This document shows, piece after piece, positions 52,442-63,495 of a stretch of 64,000 bases of DNA. The position numbers and the translations under genes were made by a program. The notes under the pieces are model-generated. The model saw only the letters and a program-made list of their open reading frames with translations, did no database searches and was not told the DNA's origin. Within the stretch, counting starts at the first letter, position 1. Every line of letters begins with the position of its first letter. The stretch comes from Bathynomus jamesi (lineage: Eukaryota > Arthropoda > Malacostraca > Isopoda > Cirolanidae). Location: the NCBI GenBank assembly GCA_023014485.1, contig JAJOZX010002713.1:405001-469000 (forward strand), read 5' to 3'.

Positions 52442-53206
52442 ATGCCTGACGACGCTGGTGCCATCTCCCACTTGAGCGTAAAGCTCCCCGTCTTCTGGCC
52501 GGGTGATCCATTTATTTGGTTCCACCAAGTGGAATCACAATTCAACTTGGGAAGGATCACCGCTAGCAGGACAAAATACGATCATGTTTTGTCCTCTCTA
52601 CCAGCGAGCATCATCTCTGAAGTCCGTGACGTCATCGTGTCTACTTCCACGAGTGAGGACCCATACAACGATCTGAAGTCTGCCATCCTGTGCCGCACCA
52701 CTGTCTCCGAGCGTGAGAAACTACATCAGTTAATCTCAAAAGAAGAACTTGGAGACCGTAAGCCCATTCAAATGCTGAGGGCTATGCAGTGCGCTCTAGG
52801 CGAACGCGCACAAACCTTCGATAAGGACATCTTTCGACAGTTGTTCTTGCAGAAACTTCCTCCATCAGCTCAGCGTGTCTTGGCCACTATGGATCCTGCT
52901 ACTCCAGTTGATAAACTAGCAGAAACTGCCGACAAAGTAGTGGAGATTGACACAGCTCCGGTCAACAACGTGAACACACAATCGGAACTGGAGTTGAAAG
53001 TGGAAGAGTTAAGTCAACAACTCAACCACGTTTGTTCTCTGCTACAAAATCAACGGCGAAGAAGCCATTCTCGGTCAAGATTTACGAAGAGGCATCGTTC
53101 GAGTTCCGGGAAGATCTGCTTCTACCACTCTAAATTTGGAAAGAAGGCTAGGAAGTGCATCTCCCCTTGCAATTTTTCGTCGGAAAACCCCAGCAGCGAG
53201 TCCTAA
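52442..53206 (+). CDS. gag: Gypsy gag
   Basis: A 254-codon ORF, open throughout. It begins with SVKLPVFWPGDPFIWFHQVE-type capsid sequence (residues 10-30: LSVKLPVFW), continues with TKYDHVLSSLPASIISEVRD and SKEELGDRKPIQMLRAMQ, a helical C-terminal domain, an Arg/Ser-rich patch (RRRSHSRSRFTKRHRSSS) and a final CFYHSKFGKKARKCISPC cluster that replaces the classical zinc knuckle. This composition is standard for arthropod Gypsy gag of this group. It forms the virus-like particle. The protease frame starts in overlap at 53155 in another frame, implying frameshifting for pol. Confidence 0.9.
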   Translation: MPDDAGAISHLSVKLPVFWPGDPFIWFHQVESQFNLGRITASRTKYDHVLSSLPASIISEVRDVIVSTSTSEDPYNDLKSAILCRTTVSEREKLHQLISKEELGDRKPIQMLRAMQCALGERAQTFDKDIFRQLFLQKLPPSAQRVLATMDPATPVDKLAETADKVVEIDTAPVNNVNTQSELELKVEELSQQLNHVCSLLQNQRRRSHSRSRFTKRHRSSSGKICFYHSKFGKKARKCISPCNFSSENPSSES

Positions 53207-56200
53207 TGGCGTCTAGTACTCGCACTGCCAACCTGTTATTCATAAAGGACAGGAACTCTGGTGTCAATTTCTTGGTCGATACCGGAGCGTCAGTCAGTGT
53301 ATTCCCTCAAAAATCTGGTCATACGCACTCGGAATTTCCGCCTCTATACACTGCTAACGGTTCACGCATACCCACGTACGGTACTCAGTCGCGTGAACTA
53401 AACTTGGGCCTTCACCGATCCTTCAAGTGGATTTTCATCTGTGCTCAAGTGCAGCATCCCATAATCGGCGCTGACTTCCTCCAGCATTTCAAACTCCTGG
53501 TGGATCTTGACAAGCGACGCTTATGCGACCAGGCCACACTGCTTTCTGTTCTTGCCAAACAGGTTGCCCTTCCGGACGCCTCGAACTCTGCACTTTCCCT
53601 CGTTCCCCCTAATTCCATGTACCAGTGCCTTTTCCAGTGATACCATTAAGCACACCATTACCCATCACATTACAACAAAAGGTCCCCCTGTGTTTGCAAA
53701 ACCCAGACGTCTTGCCCCGGACAAACTGAAAGCTGCCAAATCGGAATTCCAGCTTATGATAGATCTTGGGATAATAAGACCTTCCAAAAGCAGTTGGTCC
53801 TCTCCCCTACACCTGGTCCAGAAGAAGTCAGGAGACTGGAGACCATGTGGGGATTACCGGTTTTTGAATTCGACAACCATCCCGGACCGATATCCGGTAC
53901 CAAATGTCCAAGACTTTACTTCTCTTCTCCACGGCAAATCTATCTTCAGTAAAATAGACCTCGTTAAGGCTTTCCACCACATTCCCGTAGAGCCTTCGGA
54001 TATTCCCAAGACTGCAGTTTGTACACCATTTGGGTTATTCGAATTTGTGAAGATGCCGTTCGGCTACGGAATGCTGCGCAAACCTTTCAGAGGTTTATAG
54101 ATGAGGTCACCAGAGGCTTAGACTTTGTTTATGCCTACATCGATGATTTGCTTGTGGCCAGCTCAACGGAAGAGGAACATAAGGAACATCTTTCACTCCT
54201 CTTTCAACGCTTAGAACAATACGGTGTTACTATTAATGCATCTAAGTGTGTTTGCACAGCCAACCTTGGAATTTCTTGGTCACACGATTTCGCAGCACGG
54301 AATTACCCCCCTTCAGGACAAGTGTGAAGTGATAAAAAATTACCCTATGCCAAATAATCAGCGTGAGTTACGTCGGTTTCTAGGTTTGGTAAATTATTAC
54401 CACAAGTTCATTAAAAACTGTGCCAGTGTTCTTGCTCCTCTACACGCTATGATCACACACAAACGCAAGGTAACGAAATTGGTATGGTGTAGCGATAGTT
54501 TACAGGCGTTCGACAATGCCAAAAATGCTATCAATAGTGCATTGTCTCTGTCATTTCCTATCAGTGATGCCCCCCTAACTCTGACGGTCGATGCATCAGA
54601 TGTTGCGATCGGTGGGGTGTTGGAACAAACCATTAACGGTCAACAAGCACCCATCGCGTTTTACTCGAAAAAGCTGCAGCCAGCCCAAACGCGTTATAGT
54701 GCTTTCGGACGTGAACTTCTTGCTATTTACTTAAACGTGAAGCATTTTCAACATTTCCTTGAAGGCCGAGAGTTTTGTGTTTTTACCCAAACCTTTGGTC
54801 ACTGTCTTCAATAAAAACAGCTGTAACCACTCTCCCAGAGTCATCAGGCAACTCGATTATATCTCGCAATTTACCACAGATATCCGCCACATCAAAGGTG
54901 TCTTGAACACTCCAGCGGATGCACTTTCAAGAATAGAGATTACTTCTGTTACCCTCAGCTCTACACTGTGGAATGCTATTGCACAGGATCAAGATAAGGA
55001 TACGGAACTACAAGACCTGCTCAGAGAAGACTCCACTCACTCACTTTCCCTCAAGAAAATGAGTATGCCAGGATTGTCTGTGCCCCTCTATTGCGACGTA
55101 TCAACAGCTGCTATTCGCCCTTATGTCCCTCCATGTCACAGACAAGCAGTCTTCACGGATCTTCATAAGCCCTCCCATCCTGGTATCCGTGCTTCGCAAC
55201 ACCTGGTTACCTCTCGCTTTGTTTGGCCCTCGATGCGGAAGGATGTCAAACATTGGACCAAAACGTGCCTTGCCTGCCAGCGTGCCAAAGTCCAAAGGCA
55301 CACCAGGTCCCCCTTTGACGCATTTCCGCCCCCATCCCAGCGATTTGAGGTAATTCATGTAGACATTGTTGGCCCTCTTCCAGTGATTCAAGGCCAACGT
55401 TATCTGCTCACCTGTCTCGACCGCTTTTCCAGATGGCCTGAAGCCATCCCACTTCCTGATATCCAAGCGGACACTGTTGCAAGAGCCTTTCTTCATGGAT
55501 GGGTATCAAGATTTGGATTGCCGACAAAAGTCATCACTGACCAAGGTCGCCAATTTGAGTCTTCGCTTTGGAAGAAGTTTACCAGCTTGTTGGGTACAGT
55601 ACATGCGCATACCTGTGCGTATCATCCGCAAGCTAACGGCCTCGTCGAACGCTTCCATCGCCAGCTGAAGTCATCCCTTATGTGTCACGAAGACTCCCAT
55701 TGGATGGATAAGCTTCCACTCGTGTTGCTTGGTATTCGCTCTGCATTTAAGAGTGATCTGAAGACTACAGCGGCTGAACTAGTCTATGGAACAACACTGC
55801 GGCTACCAGGTGGCTACTTCACTGCAGGGGATAAGTCATGTGATCCTACGGAATTCGCTCAAACACTTTCCTCTCACATGCAGTCCCTTCAGCCTGTTCC
55901 CCCTCGATTGACTAGCCAACAGAACATCTTTGTTTCCCCAGCCCTCCAGTCTTGCACCCACGTTTTCGTTCGTGTACCTGTCCCAAAACGGCCTCTCCAA
56001 TGTCCATATGACGGGCCCTATGAAGTTCTCCGACGTACGCGCAAATCATTTCTCATCCAGCGCGGTTCCAAGGTCGACAAGGTTTCTATCGATCGTCTTA
56101 AGCCTGCGTTTTTGGAATCAACCTTAAGCGAGGTACATGTAGCTACCAAAAAGGTCCAGGGAAATCTGTGTCGTTCGGAACTCTTTGAACTTCCTCTCTG

Positions 56201-56212
56201 GTGGGGAGTGTG
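53155..56212 (+). pseudogene. pol: Gypsy pol: protease, RT, RNase H, integrase (several frameshifts)
   Basis: Protease: FLVDTGASVSVFP (53270). [36 protein letters not shown] (motif A) and YAYIDDLLVAS (54136). RNase H: TLTVDASDVAIGGVLEQ, then RELLAIYLNVKHF. Integrase: zinc region HPGIRASQHL...CLACQRAK; core with HVDIVGPLP, VITDQGRQFESS and GLVERFHRQLK (all three acids present). Frame changes at about 53640, 54075, 54275 and 54790, each a single base by eye, break an otherwise complete gene. Because the LTRs are nearly identical, these could be sequence errors. Confidence 0.9.
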
Positions 56213-56672
56213 TAGTGAATACTCTTATTTTAGTTTCAAGATAAATGTTAATTTTACCGTCTTGAATTTCGGAATAGCTATAAATTCATTTTAAATTAGT
56301 TACCCATCATAATTCAATTGTAAACCACATTAATACTAATTTTATGTATACTGTATTATTTTATTGTATGTAAACATAATTAATTATATATCACAATTGT
56401 CAGTTAATTATTTATATTCAAATAATTATTTTAATCTAATACCTTGTCCATTTTGCAAATAAATAATAGAAATCCAAGGGTTATATTTTCCATCCTTGGT
56501 ACTGTCGCAGTTTCGCCTAACGGACTCAATACGGCTAGTGAGATAATCACTGGTTGGCACTTAACCAGCGGCAGTGCTTATGGCTACATCATCCAGGTTA
56601 ACCTATACCGGATAGATGCGCTACGGTCCCAAGCCGTAGCTTGCCTAGGTCCAACGACGACGAAAACCAACA
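56211..56672 (+). repeat. 3' LTR of the Gypsy element
   Basis: Matches the 5' LTR almost base for base. It ends CCAACA at 56672, followed by TSD ctag. Confidence 0.95.
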
Positions 56673-56884
56673 CTAGTATAGGTAGCTTATCGGGAAGGTT
56701 AGACCGTTAGATAGAGTTGAGGAAGGGGTGAAGGTACGCCGGAGATTAGTAGACGTGGAGGGATTTAGAGTAGTTAAGGGTGGAGCTAGGCCACGTACGT
56801 TAGGTGATAGGAATCCCCCCACCCTATCGAGGTTTCGAACCCTTTCGCGCCATTTGGATAGGGATGTGAAGGAAGGGAAACGAT

Positions 56885-57517
56885 AGTATTTATTACAAGA
56901 GTACATTATAGGCGTTTAAGGAATTTTACCTTTGCAATCAATATTTTAGACAATTCTAAGACATTTTTCTTCTATAACATTTCTCTCGCAAATTACGTAT
57001 AAACGAGATATTACGTGTTTACTTTGTTTTAGCCGCCTATTGGTGCAATCGTGTGGTTCAAATTTTGAATTCAGTCAGTCTCGCCCAAGCTTTAGTGTCG
57101 CTCGCCAGGAAACTTGATCGTCATGGCTGAAAGGTGTGGCGGTTGTAGTGAAGACTATTGGTCGATTATTGTTAAATTTCATAAGAATAATCCTGCAACT
57201 TTCTCCTTCTTGCATTCACACGGCGTATTGCCTAGTAGTGTTCAGTGTCCGAACTTTCAATTGCCGTGTTTCTATCGTGAAGACAAACATCACTGGTTTC
57301 GTGGCCGTTCGACCAGGGTAGCTAAATCGAAACGCCGCAAAGTGTGCAACTTTAGTGTTAGCGACTACTAGGTTAGGTTCGGTTATATATTAAAACTATG
57401 TTTTTCCGATTGTTTTTGATGTTGTTTGAACGAAATTAACCTTCGTTTTTATCGCAAATCACTACCTTGTGAGGTTTGATTTACAAAGCCTGTAATGTAC
57501 ACTTGTAAAAATTTACT
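56885..57517 (+). mobile_element. Merlin-type DNA transposon, internally deleted (633 bp)
   Basis: The TSD gaaacgat is perfect (56877-56884, 57518-57525). Inverted termini AGTATTTATTACAAGAGTAC and, from the right, AGTAAATTTTTACAAGTGTAC share about 24 of 29 positions, continuing into ATTAYAGGC. An 8-bp TSD plus a Merlin-like zinc-ribbon ORF fit the Merlin/IS1016 superfamily (known for 8-9-bp TSDs). Insertion is into ORF1 of LINE copy B. Confidence 0.8.
57114..57371 (+). pseudogene. Merlin/IS1016-type transposase N-terminal fragment
   Basis: 85 codons. FSFLHSHGVLPSSVQCPNFQ followed by PCFYREDKHHWF and GRSTRVAKSKRRKVCNFSV resembles the N-terminal zinc ribbon of IS1016/Merlin transposases. The expected CPxC pairs are partly replaced (CPNF, LPCF). 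The DDE domain is absent, so the element is nonautonomous. Confidence 0.6.
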
Positions 57518-57525
57518 GAAACGAT

Positions 57526-58020
57526 TTTAATTGGGGACTCCTTAGTGCGTCATATGGATAAGGAGTTCGTTGAACGGAATCCAACCGGATTGATGTTGCC
57601 TCCTGTCACTCGATGTTGGTGACGATGGCAGGGGGCAACTACAGGTATAGGCCCGATACGAGAGTATCTGACCTTTTGGAGAGATGCAGAGGGTTAATTA
57701 CGTTCCTGAAGACAAGGTCAGATAGGTCTTTAATTCTAGGTATTACCCTAGGCACGGTTTCGGTCTCAGGATTAGGTCAAAAACAATATTTTTAAACACT
57801 AAGCTGGAAGAGATTTGTGCTCAGGAAAATGTACCCTTCGTAAAGCTGTGGTCAGAATTTAGTGATCCGAGCCTTTTTATAAAAGCTGGGGTGCATTTCA
57901 AAGAAATAGGGAATGCTAGGCTAGGTAGATTAATCGATGAGAACGCTCGAAAGCTGTATAGCGCGAAGCCCTCTTTAAACGATGTGGGTCCGGGAAACGC
58001 CGGGCCGACGTGAAAAATAG
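57526..58020 (+). pseudogene. CR1-like ORF1, SGNH/GDSL esterase-like domain
   Basis: IGDSLVRHMDKEFVERNP carries the GDS block I of SGNH hydrolases. A later segment (57630) has the GGN of block III, and the piece LEEICAQENVPFVKLWSEFS with GVHFKEIGNARLGRLI has the GxHF region corresponding to the catalytic His block. Frame changes at about 57600 and 57770. Esterase domains are known in ORF1 of CR1 elements. Confidence 0.6.
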
Positions 58021-58147
58021 TTTAAAACGCCGATCCGTAGTAAAAAATAATTTAAACGTCTTTTATTGTAACGCGCGTAGTATTAGAAATAAATTGAACG
58101 AATTTAAGGCGACAATTTATTCCGGGAACTACGATATAGTTCCTATA

Positions 58148-61100
58148 TAGTCCAGGCAATCTAGAGCAAAAATAGCTTCAACCTGGGCAAAATTGCTTCA
58201 GAAGCTTTCTAAACTGTTTCCAGCTCAGGAACCATTGCAGAATAACATATCCAAAATCCGACAAAATTGGACCCCGGGAACACCCCAAAAATGAAATTCA
58301 AAATTGCGGACTGGCAGTTTCCTACGAAATACAATAAATTTTAATTTCGCTTTGTAGAGAGAGTTATGACGTTTTTCTTGATCAGTAAAATGTTTTAAAA
58401 CACATTTTCGTTTCTAAATTAACCTATATGACACTAAAAATTGTATTAGGCGGCTAGTATTAAACTATGACGTCACGTAATGTAAATAAAATATACTGTA
58501 TGGAGTGTATGTGAGAATGGACATTGCTACATCTCTATAAACTTATATTATATACAACTCTTTAATTCCTACTACCCACTATCAAATCTGCGTATTTGTG
58601 CTTGTCATTTTCTTTAAAACTGTTATTATGTACTCCTTTTAAATACTGCGACACAGTTTATTAATTTGTGTTTTCTGTTTCAGACTGACTCGGTGTACGG
58701 CTGACTCGGTGTGCGTCCGCCTTCAAGAATGCAGACCCCTGAAGAATTGTGCGTGATTTGTAAGGAGAAATTGGACAGCGGACAGGAAGTGGTTCACATC
58801 TCGCAAAAAGGAGCAGATAGTATAAATGCATCCAGCCGCAGCCGTGGAAGCGATGTTGTTGCAACAGCTGGAATAAGTGTTCACGTTGTATGTAGGAAAA
58901 GGTTTACGGATAAAAAGACCATTGAAATAAAGAAGAGACAGACCGCAGCCGAGGCAATACCAAGGAAAAGTGCTCGTTTTCATGAATACGCATTTTCCAG
59001 TGCTACTCACTGTTTGTTTTGTGATACCTTTGTGGACTTTTTTTCCAAACACAAACCAAAATCAGAGCATGTCAAAATAAGAACTACAGAGTTCTCCGAA
59101 ACCATAAAAAGGTGCTGTGAAAGCCGCTGCGATGAATGGTCGTTTAATGTAAAAGGCCGTCTGGAGTATTATCTTCGTGATATTCCTGCTGCAGATTGTG
59201 TCTACCATCACACCTGCAGCGTAAATTTTCGAAGTGGAAAAAACATTCCTCACGCATACTCCTCCGACGATCATGATTCGAAGAAAGGGAGACCAACTAA
59301 TGAAGAGCAACACCAAGCATTCCTTCAGACCTGTGCTTACCTGGAAGAGAATGATGATGAACAACTGTTGATTGGAGACCTAATTTCCAAAATGGAGGAA
59401 TATCTTCAAGGAAGTCAGAGCTCTGTCTACGAACGCAGGCACATGAAGAGAAAGCTTTTAGAACGTTACGGAGACAAGATCATAATATCAGGTGAAAGTG
59501 GGAAGGCAGATGTAGTAACACTACGAGAGACAGCTAATGAAATTCTTATAGATTATCACAAAAGTCGAAAGACTGTGATATAGATATAGAGCTACAGAAG
59601 ATTTACCTAGTAGAAGCTGCTGCAAAAATAATCAGAAGTGATATCAAGTCTGTCGACTCGCCTAGAAAAGATGTGTATCCATCTCCAAATGACATCACTG
59701 CAGAAAGTGCTCTTGATTACATTCCCAACAGTCTGAAATTGCTATTATCAAAAGCATTTGCGGGACAGGATGCTTCAAGAAAAATAGGTGCAATTGGGCA
59801 GAGCATTATGCAAGCAACCCGTCCTAGAGGATTACTATGTCCACTACAGATCGGTTTGTCGGTTCAGCTACACCACAACTTTAGGTCAAGGTACCTTATT
59901 GACGTTCTCCATCAGCTGGGTTACTGTTCGTCGTATGCAGAAGTAACAAGATTCGAAAGAAACGCGGCGCTGGCAAGTGGGTCTGGCTCTTTTACTGTTG
60001 ATGAAAACACTGCAGTCCTTCTAGCAGCAGATAACGTCGATCATGATGTCTGCACTTTGGATGGGAAGAATACCTTTCATGGAATGGGTATGATTACCGC
60101 AATAACTCCGAAGATCAAGATCCACCCTTCTATTCACAGGCGTAATGTTGGTGACAATGACATTAAGAAGATTGCAACCGTTGACATTAGGGAATATAGA
60201 CACGCGAGAAGCATGTTGAGGGACATCTCATTCCGCGAACTTCCAGTACCCACTGCCACCATAAGTCGACTTAGTCTTCTCTGGCAGATATCTTCAGCAG
60301 AAAGATCAGGTCCAAGTTGGTCCGGAACAATGCAGGCAATTCACGGTGGATCAAGTGTCTCACATCCAGGTGTGGCGTCGATCACGTTCCTTCCCATCAT
60401 AGATATGTCGCCAACTGACATGACCTGCATATTTTCGACATTACTATATTTGAGCAAGATAGCACGCGATCAAAAAGTCCCATGCATTATTACCTTTGAT
60501 CAGCCTTTGTTCTGGAAAGCTTCCCAAAACATCAATGAACAGAGAGACCTGCAGGACATTGTTTTAATGCTGGGATCATTTCACACTCTGATGAATCTTT
60601 TGGGAGCAGTCGGTACTCTTATGAATGGTTCAGGATTGTCTGAAGTACTTCAAGAAATATACGGACCAAATGCCGTGCAACACATGATGTCTGGAAAAGC
60701 TGTTTCAAGAGCGATACGTGGTCATATGATAGTAGATGCAGCTCTTAGTACCTTACTAGTCGCAGACGTTTTCCCTCGTAATGAAGATGGAACTCCTCAT
60801 GACCTCCATAAGGAAGCTTGTGACCTGCTCGACGATGTTATGACCGCCAAACAATCAGTTGAGGATGTGGAATCTTCGAATGCATTGTCTCAGATTGCTA
60901 CCACTTTGGATGCGAAGAAAACTGACCTACAATCTACTTCGCAAACAAGTCAACTCTGGTTGGAATATCAGCGAATGATCAACATTGCACGTTCCTTGAT
61001 AACAGCAGACAGAACCGGCTCGTGGGATTTGCACTTGCAAGCTATGCTGGAGACCATCCCCATAATTGCAGCAGCCGGACATCACAATTACCTGAAATCG

Positions 61101-63492
61101 ATATACCTGTACCTGCAGAAAATGTTAAGTTTGCCTTCTGAAAATCCAGCCCTTAACAAAATGTTCCAGGAAGGTAAGTTTGTGGTAAGAAGAAGCGACA
61201 GATTATGGGCCGGACTCGGCACAGACCTGGTGATAGAACAAGTACTAATGCGTTCCCTGAAAAGCAGAGGCGGACTGACACGTGGAAGTGGATTTACAGA
61301 CATCCAAAGGACAACGTGGCTCTTTTCTATGCCTCTGCGTTCCACTTATAACTTAGCAATGCAGGAATACACCAGAGTTTTGTTGGAAAGTAGTGAACAG
61401 CACAAGGAAATGAGGGGAAGTAGACAAATCAGGGACAGTAATGACATGAAGAAAGTACTTGAACGTCTGGAATCCTTATCCCCATTCCATTCTACCTCGG
61501 GTCTCTGCAACATTGTAACAGGGCTAACTGCTGATCCTGGAGTTAACGTTCATCAATTGCATTCAATCGGTACGAACATTGTCGTAAAAATGATTGGGAA
61601 ACAAGCCTTTACATATTCTGCCAAAAGATCTGACAAAGTGAAAACACTAGGATCTGCTTCTGCCGTTGTGATCACTGATGCTTCAGATATAGAAGTAGAT
61701 CCTGCACTACTGTTTCAGAGAATGATGACTGTTGCCACTGGCGGAGACATGAATCTTGAAGATGTCATGTGTTACGAACTGTGTGCATATCCTCCAGCAT
61801 TGGTCGAATCACGAAGTATCTTGAAGAAACCCGATAAGTCTCAGCTAGCTCATGCAATAATCAAATACACTGACACTTTACGCATGGAAGAAGTTCAAGA
61901 AATTCAGTGCACAGACCAGTACGTATTGGATGGTGGATCTCTACTACATCGTGTTTCCTGGCGTCAAGATGAAACATATGACAGCATCGCCAACTCATAT
62001 GCCGATTTCACTCTGAAAACATATGGAAAAGCAATCATTGTTTTTGATGGCTACAGCAAGGACATGACCCACAGAAGACGCAGCACCAAGACAAGCAGAA
62101 ATGTGAATCTCAGTCCAAGCATGAAGTTTGTTGGCCAGAAGGAACACTTCTTGGCTAATGAAAACAACAAGCAAGCATTTATTTCCCTCGTAGGTGAGAT
62201 GTTGAAGAAGCACGGGTGTACTGTTCACAACGCAGATGGGGATGCTGATGTGGACATCGTTCGTGCAGCAGTTTCCTCATCAGAAAATGCAACTACAACA
62301 GTAGTAGGGGAAGACACCGACTTGCTGATTCTCCTTCTGTACCATGCCAAGGACAGTGGTTTCAAGTTGTACTATCGCAGCGATATAAGACGGGGACCAT
62401 CTCCTAATCCTGTGTATGATATTCTCAGCATTCAATCATTGTTAGGCAATGACATCTGCAACTATCTCCTGTTTGTGCATGCTTTCACGGGCTGTGATAG
62501 CACATCCAGAATTTTTTCGATCGGTAAAGCCAAAGCATTCGACACACTGATGAAGGTGGCTGAACTCCGTCAGTTGCAAATACATTCTGTTCTGATTGTT
62601 GCCAACACTCTGACATTGAAGCCGCTGGAAGAAAGGCAATGCTTCTGTTGTATGGCTGCAAAACACTTGAATCCACTAACGCACTACGTCATCGAATGTT
62701 AGTTGAAAAGGTAGCTACAGCTAAATCTTTTGTTACACCCGAACGTTTGCCACCTACCGATGCGTCCACAAAGTACCACAGCTTTCGCACATACTTTCAA
62801 ATACTAATCTGGAAGTCTACAGAAGAGAAGATCGATGCAGAACAGTGGGGTTGGTATGTAAAGAATAATTCCTACTACCCTACAGCCTGCGACAAGCCAC
62901 CAGCTCCAAATTATCTACTCAACATGATCCGCTGCTCCTGCAAGACGAAATGTGCTACTTCAAGATGTGGATGCAAGCGTAATGGAATGCCCTGTTCAGC
63001 CGCTTGTGGCGAGTGCCAAATCAGTGGTTGCGATAACAACCCAAGTACCGGTAATCTATCCGATGATAGTGATGAAGAGGATTAATTTCTGTATGTTTGT
63101 GACCAGGTATCACTTCTTCTGTAATGAACATAACTTGAAACTGGGAAAAAAATAATTGTTGTATTATTGATTATAAAAATCTGTAAAAAGCTATATAACA
63201 TTATATTTGCGTAATAACTGGTTGTGTTGTATATTGTTGAATTATTTAAAACATTACAACTGAAAGAAAAAGCATCAAATGTATCTCTATAAATAAAAGC
63301 GTAAATTATATATATATTTTTTTGTAGGAAACATCCAGACCGCCATTTTGAATTTCATTTTTGGGGGTGTTCCCGGGGTCCAATTTTGTCGGATTTTGGA
63401 TATGTTATTCGGCAATGGTTCCTGAGCTGGAAACAGTTTAGAAAGCTTCTGAAGCAATTTTGCCCAGGTCTAACTACAAATTGCCTGGACTA
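58148..63492 (+). mobile_element. Academ-type DNA transposon, 5345 bp, nearly intact
   Basis: Terminal inverted repeats are about 190 bp. The outermost TAGTCCAGGCAAT is exact; after a short variable part, 'acctgggcaaaattgcttcagaagctttctaaactgtttccagctcaggaaccattg' and 'aataacatatccaaaatccgacaaaattggaccccgggaacacccc' match. The TSD is ata (58145-58147, 63493-63495), confirmed by the uninterrupted CR1 copy A. The long coding region combines an XPG/PIN-like nuclease motif set and a terminal Cys-rich CXC-type cluster. A 3-4-bp TSD with Cys8 and XPG domains is the description of the Academ superfamily. Confidence 0.8.
58711..63085 (+). pseudogene. Academ-type transposase (about 1450 codons) with two frameshifts
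   Basis: Three open pieces: 58711-59583, 59673-62702 and 62639-63085. Coding sequence is continuous through 59560-59672 in the second frame and through 62600-62640 in the third, so only two indels separate them. The N-part has paired-Cys motifs (ELCVICKEKL, HCLFCDTF, CVYHHTCSVNFRSGK). Residues about 270-650 of the main piece form a conserved region typical of large invertebrate transposon proteins. EDTDLLILLLYHA (about 880) and HAFTGCDSTS (about 936) resemble XPG/PIN nuclease acidic motifs and the helix-turn-helix that follows. The C-terminal CSCKTKCATSRCGCKRNGMP with CSAACGECQISGC is a tesmin/TSO1-like cluster. Start chosen at 58711 (or Met at 58729). Confidence 0.75.
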
Positions 63493-63495
63493 ATA

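Larger units (their letters stand above)
51679..56672 (+). mobile_element. Complete Ty3/Gypsy LTR retrotransposon (4994 bp)
   Basis: It has near-identical LTRs (467 and 462 bp, TG...CA), TSD ctag at 51675-51678 and 56673-56676, a PBS-like TGGTGACCCCGGAG right after the 5' LTR, and a purine-rich tract (tggtggggagtg) before the 3' LTR. The few LTR differences seen are a cga-repeat copy-number change, one inserted t and one c/t change, so the insertion is recent. Gag and pol are both present, with no env. Confidence 0.95.
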
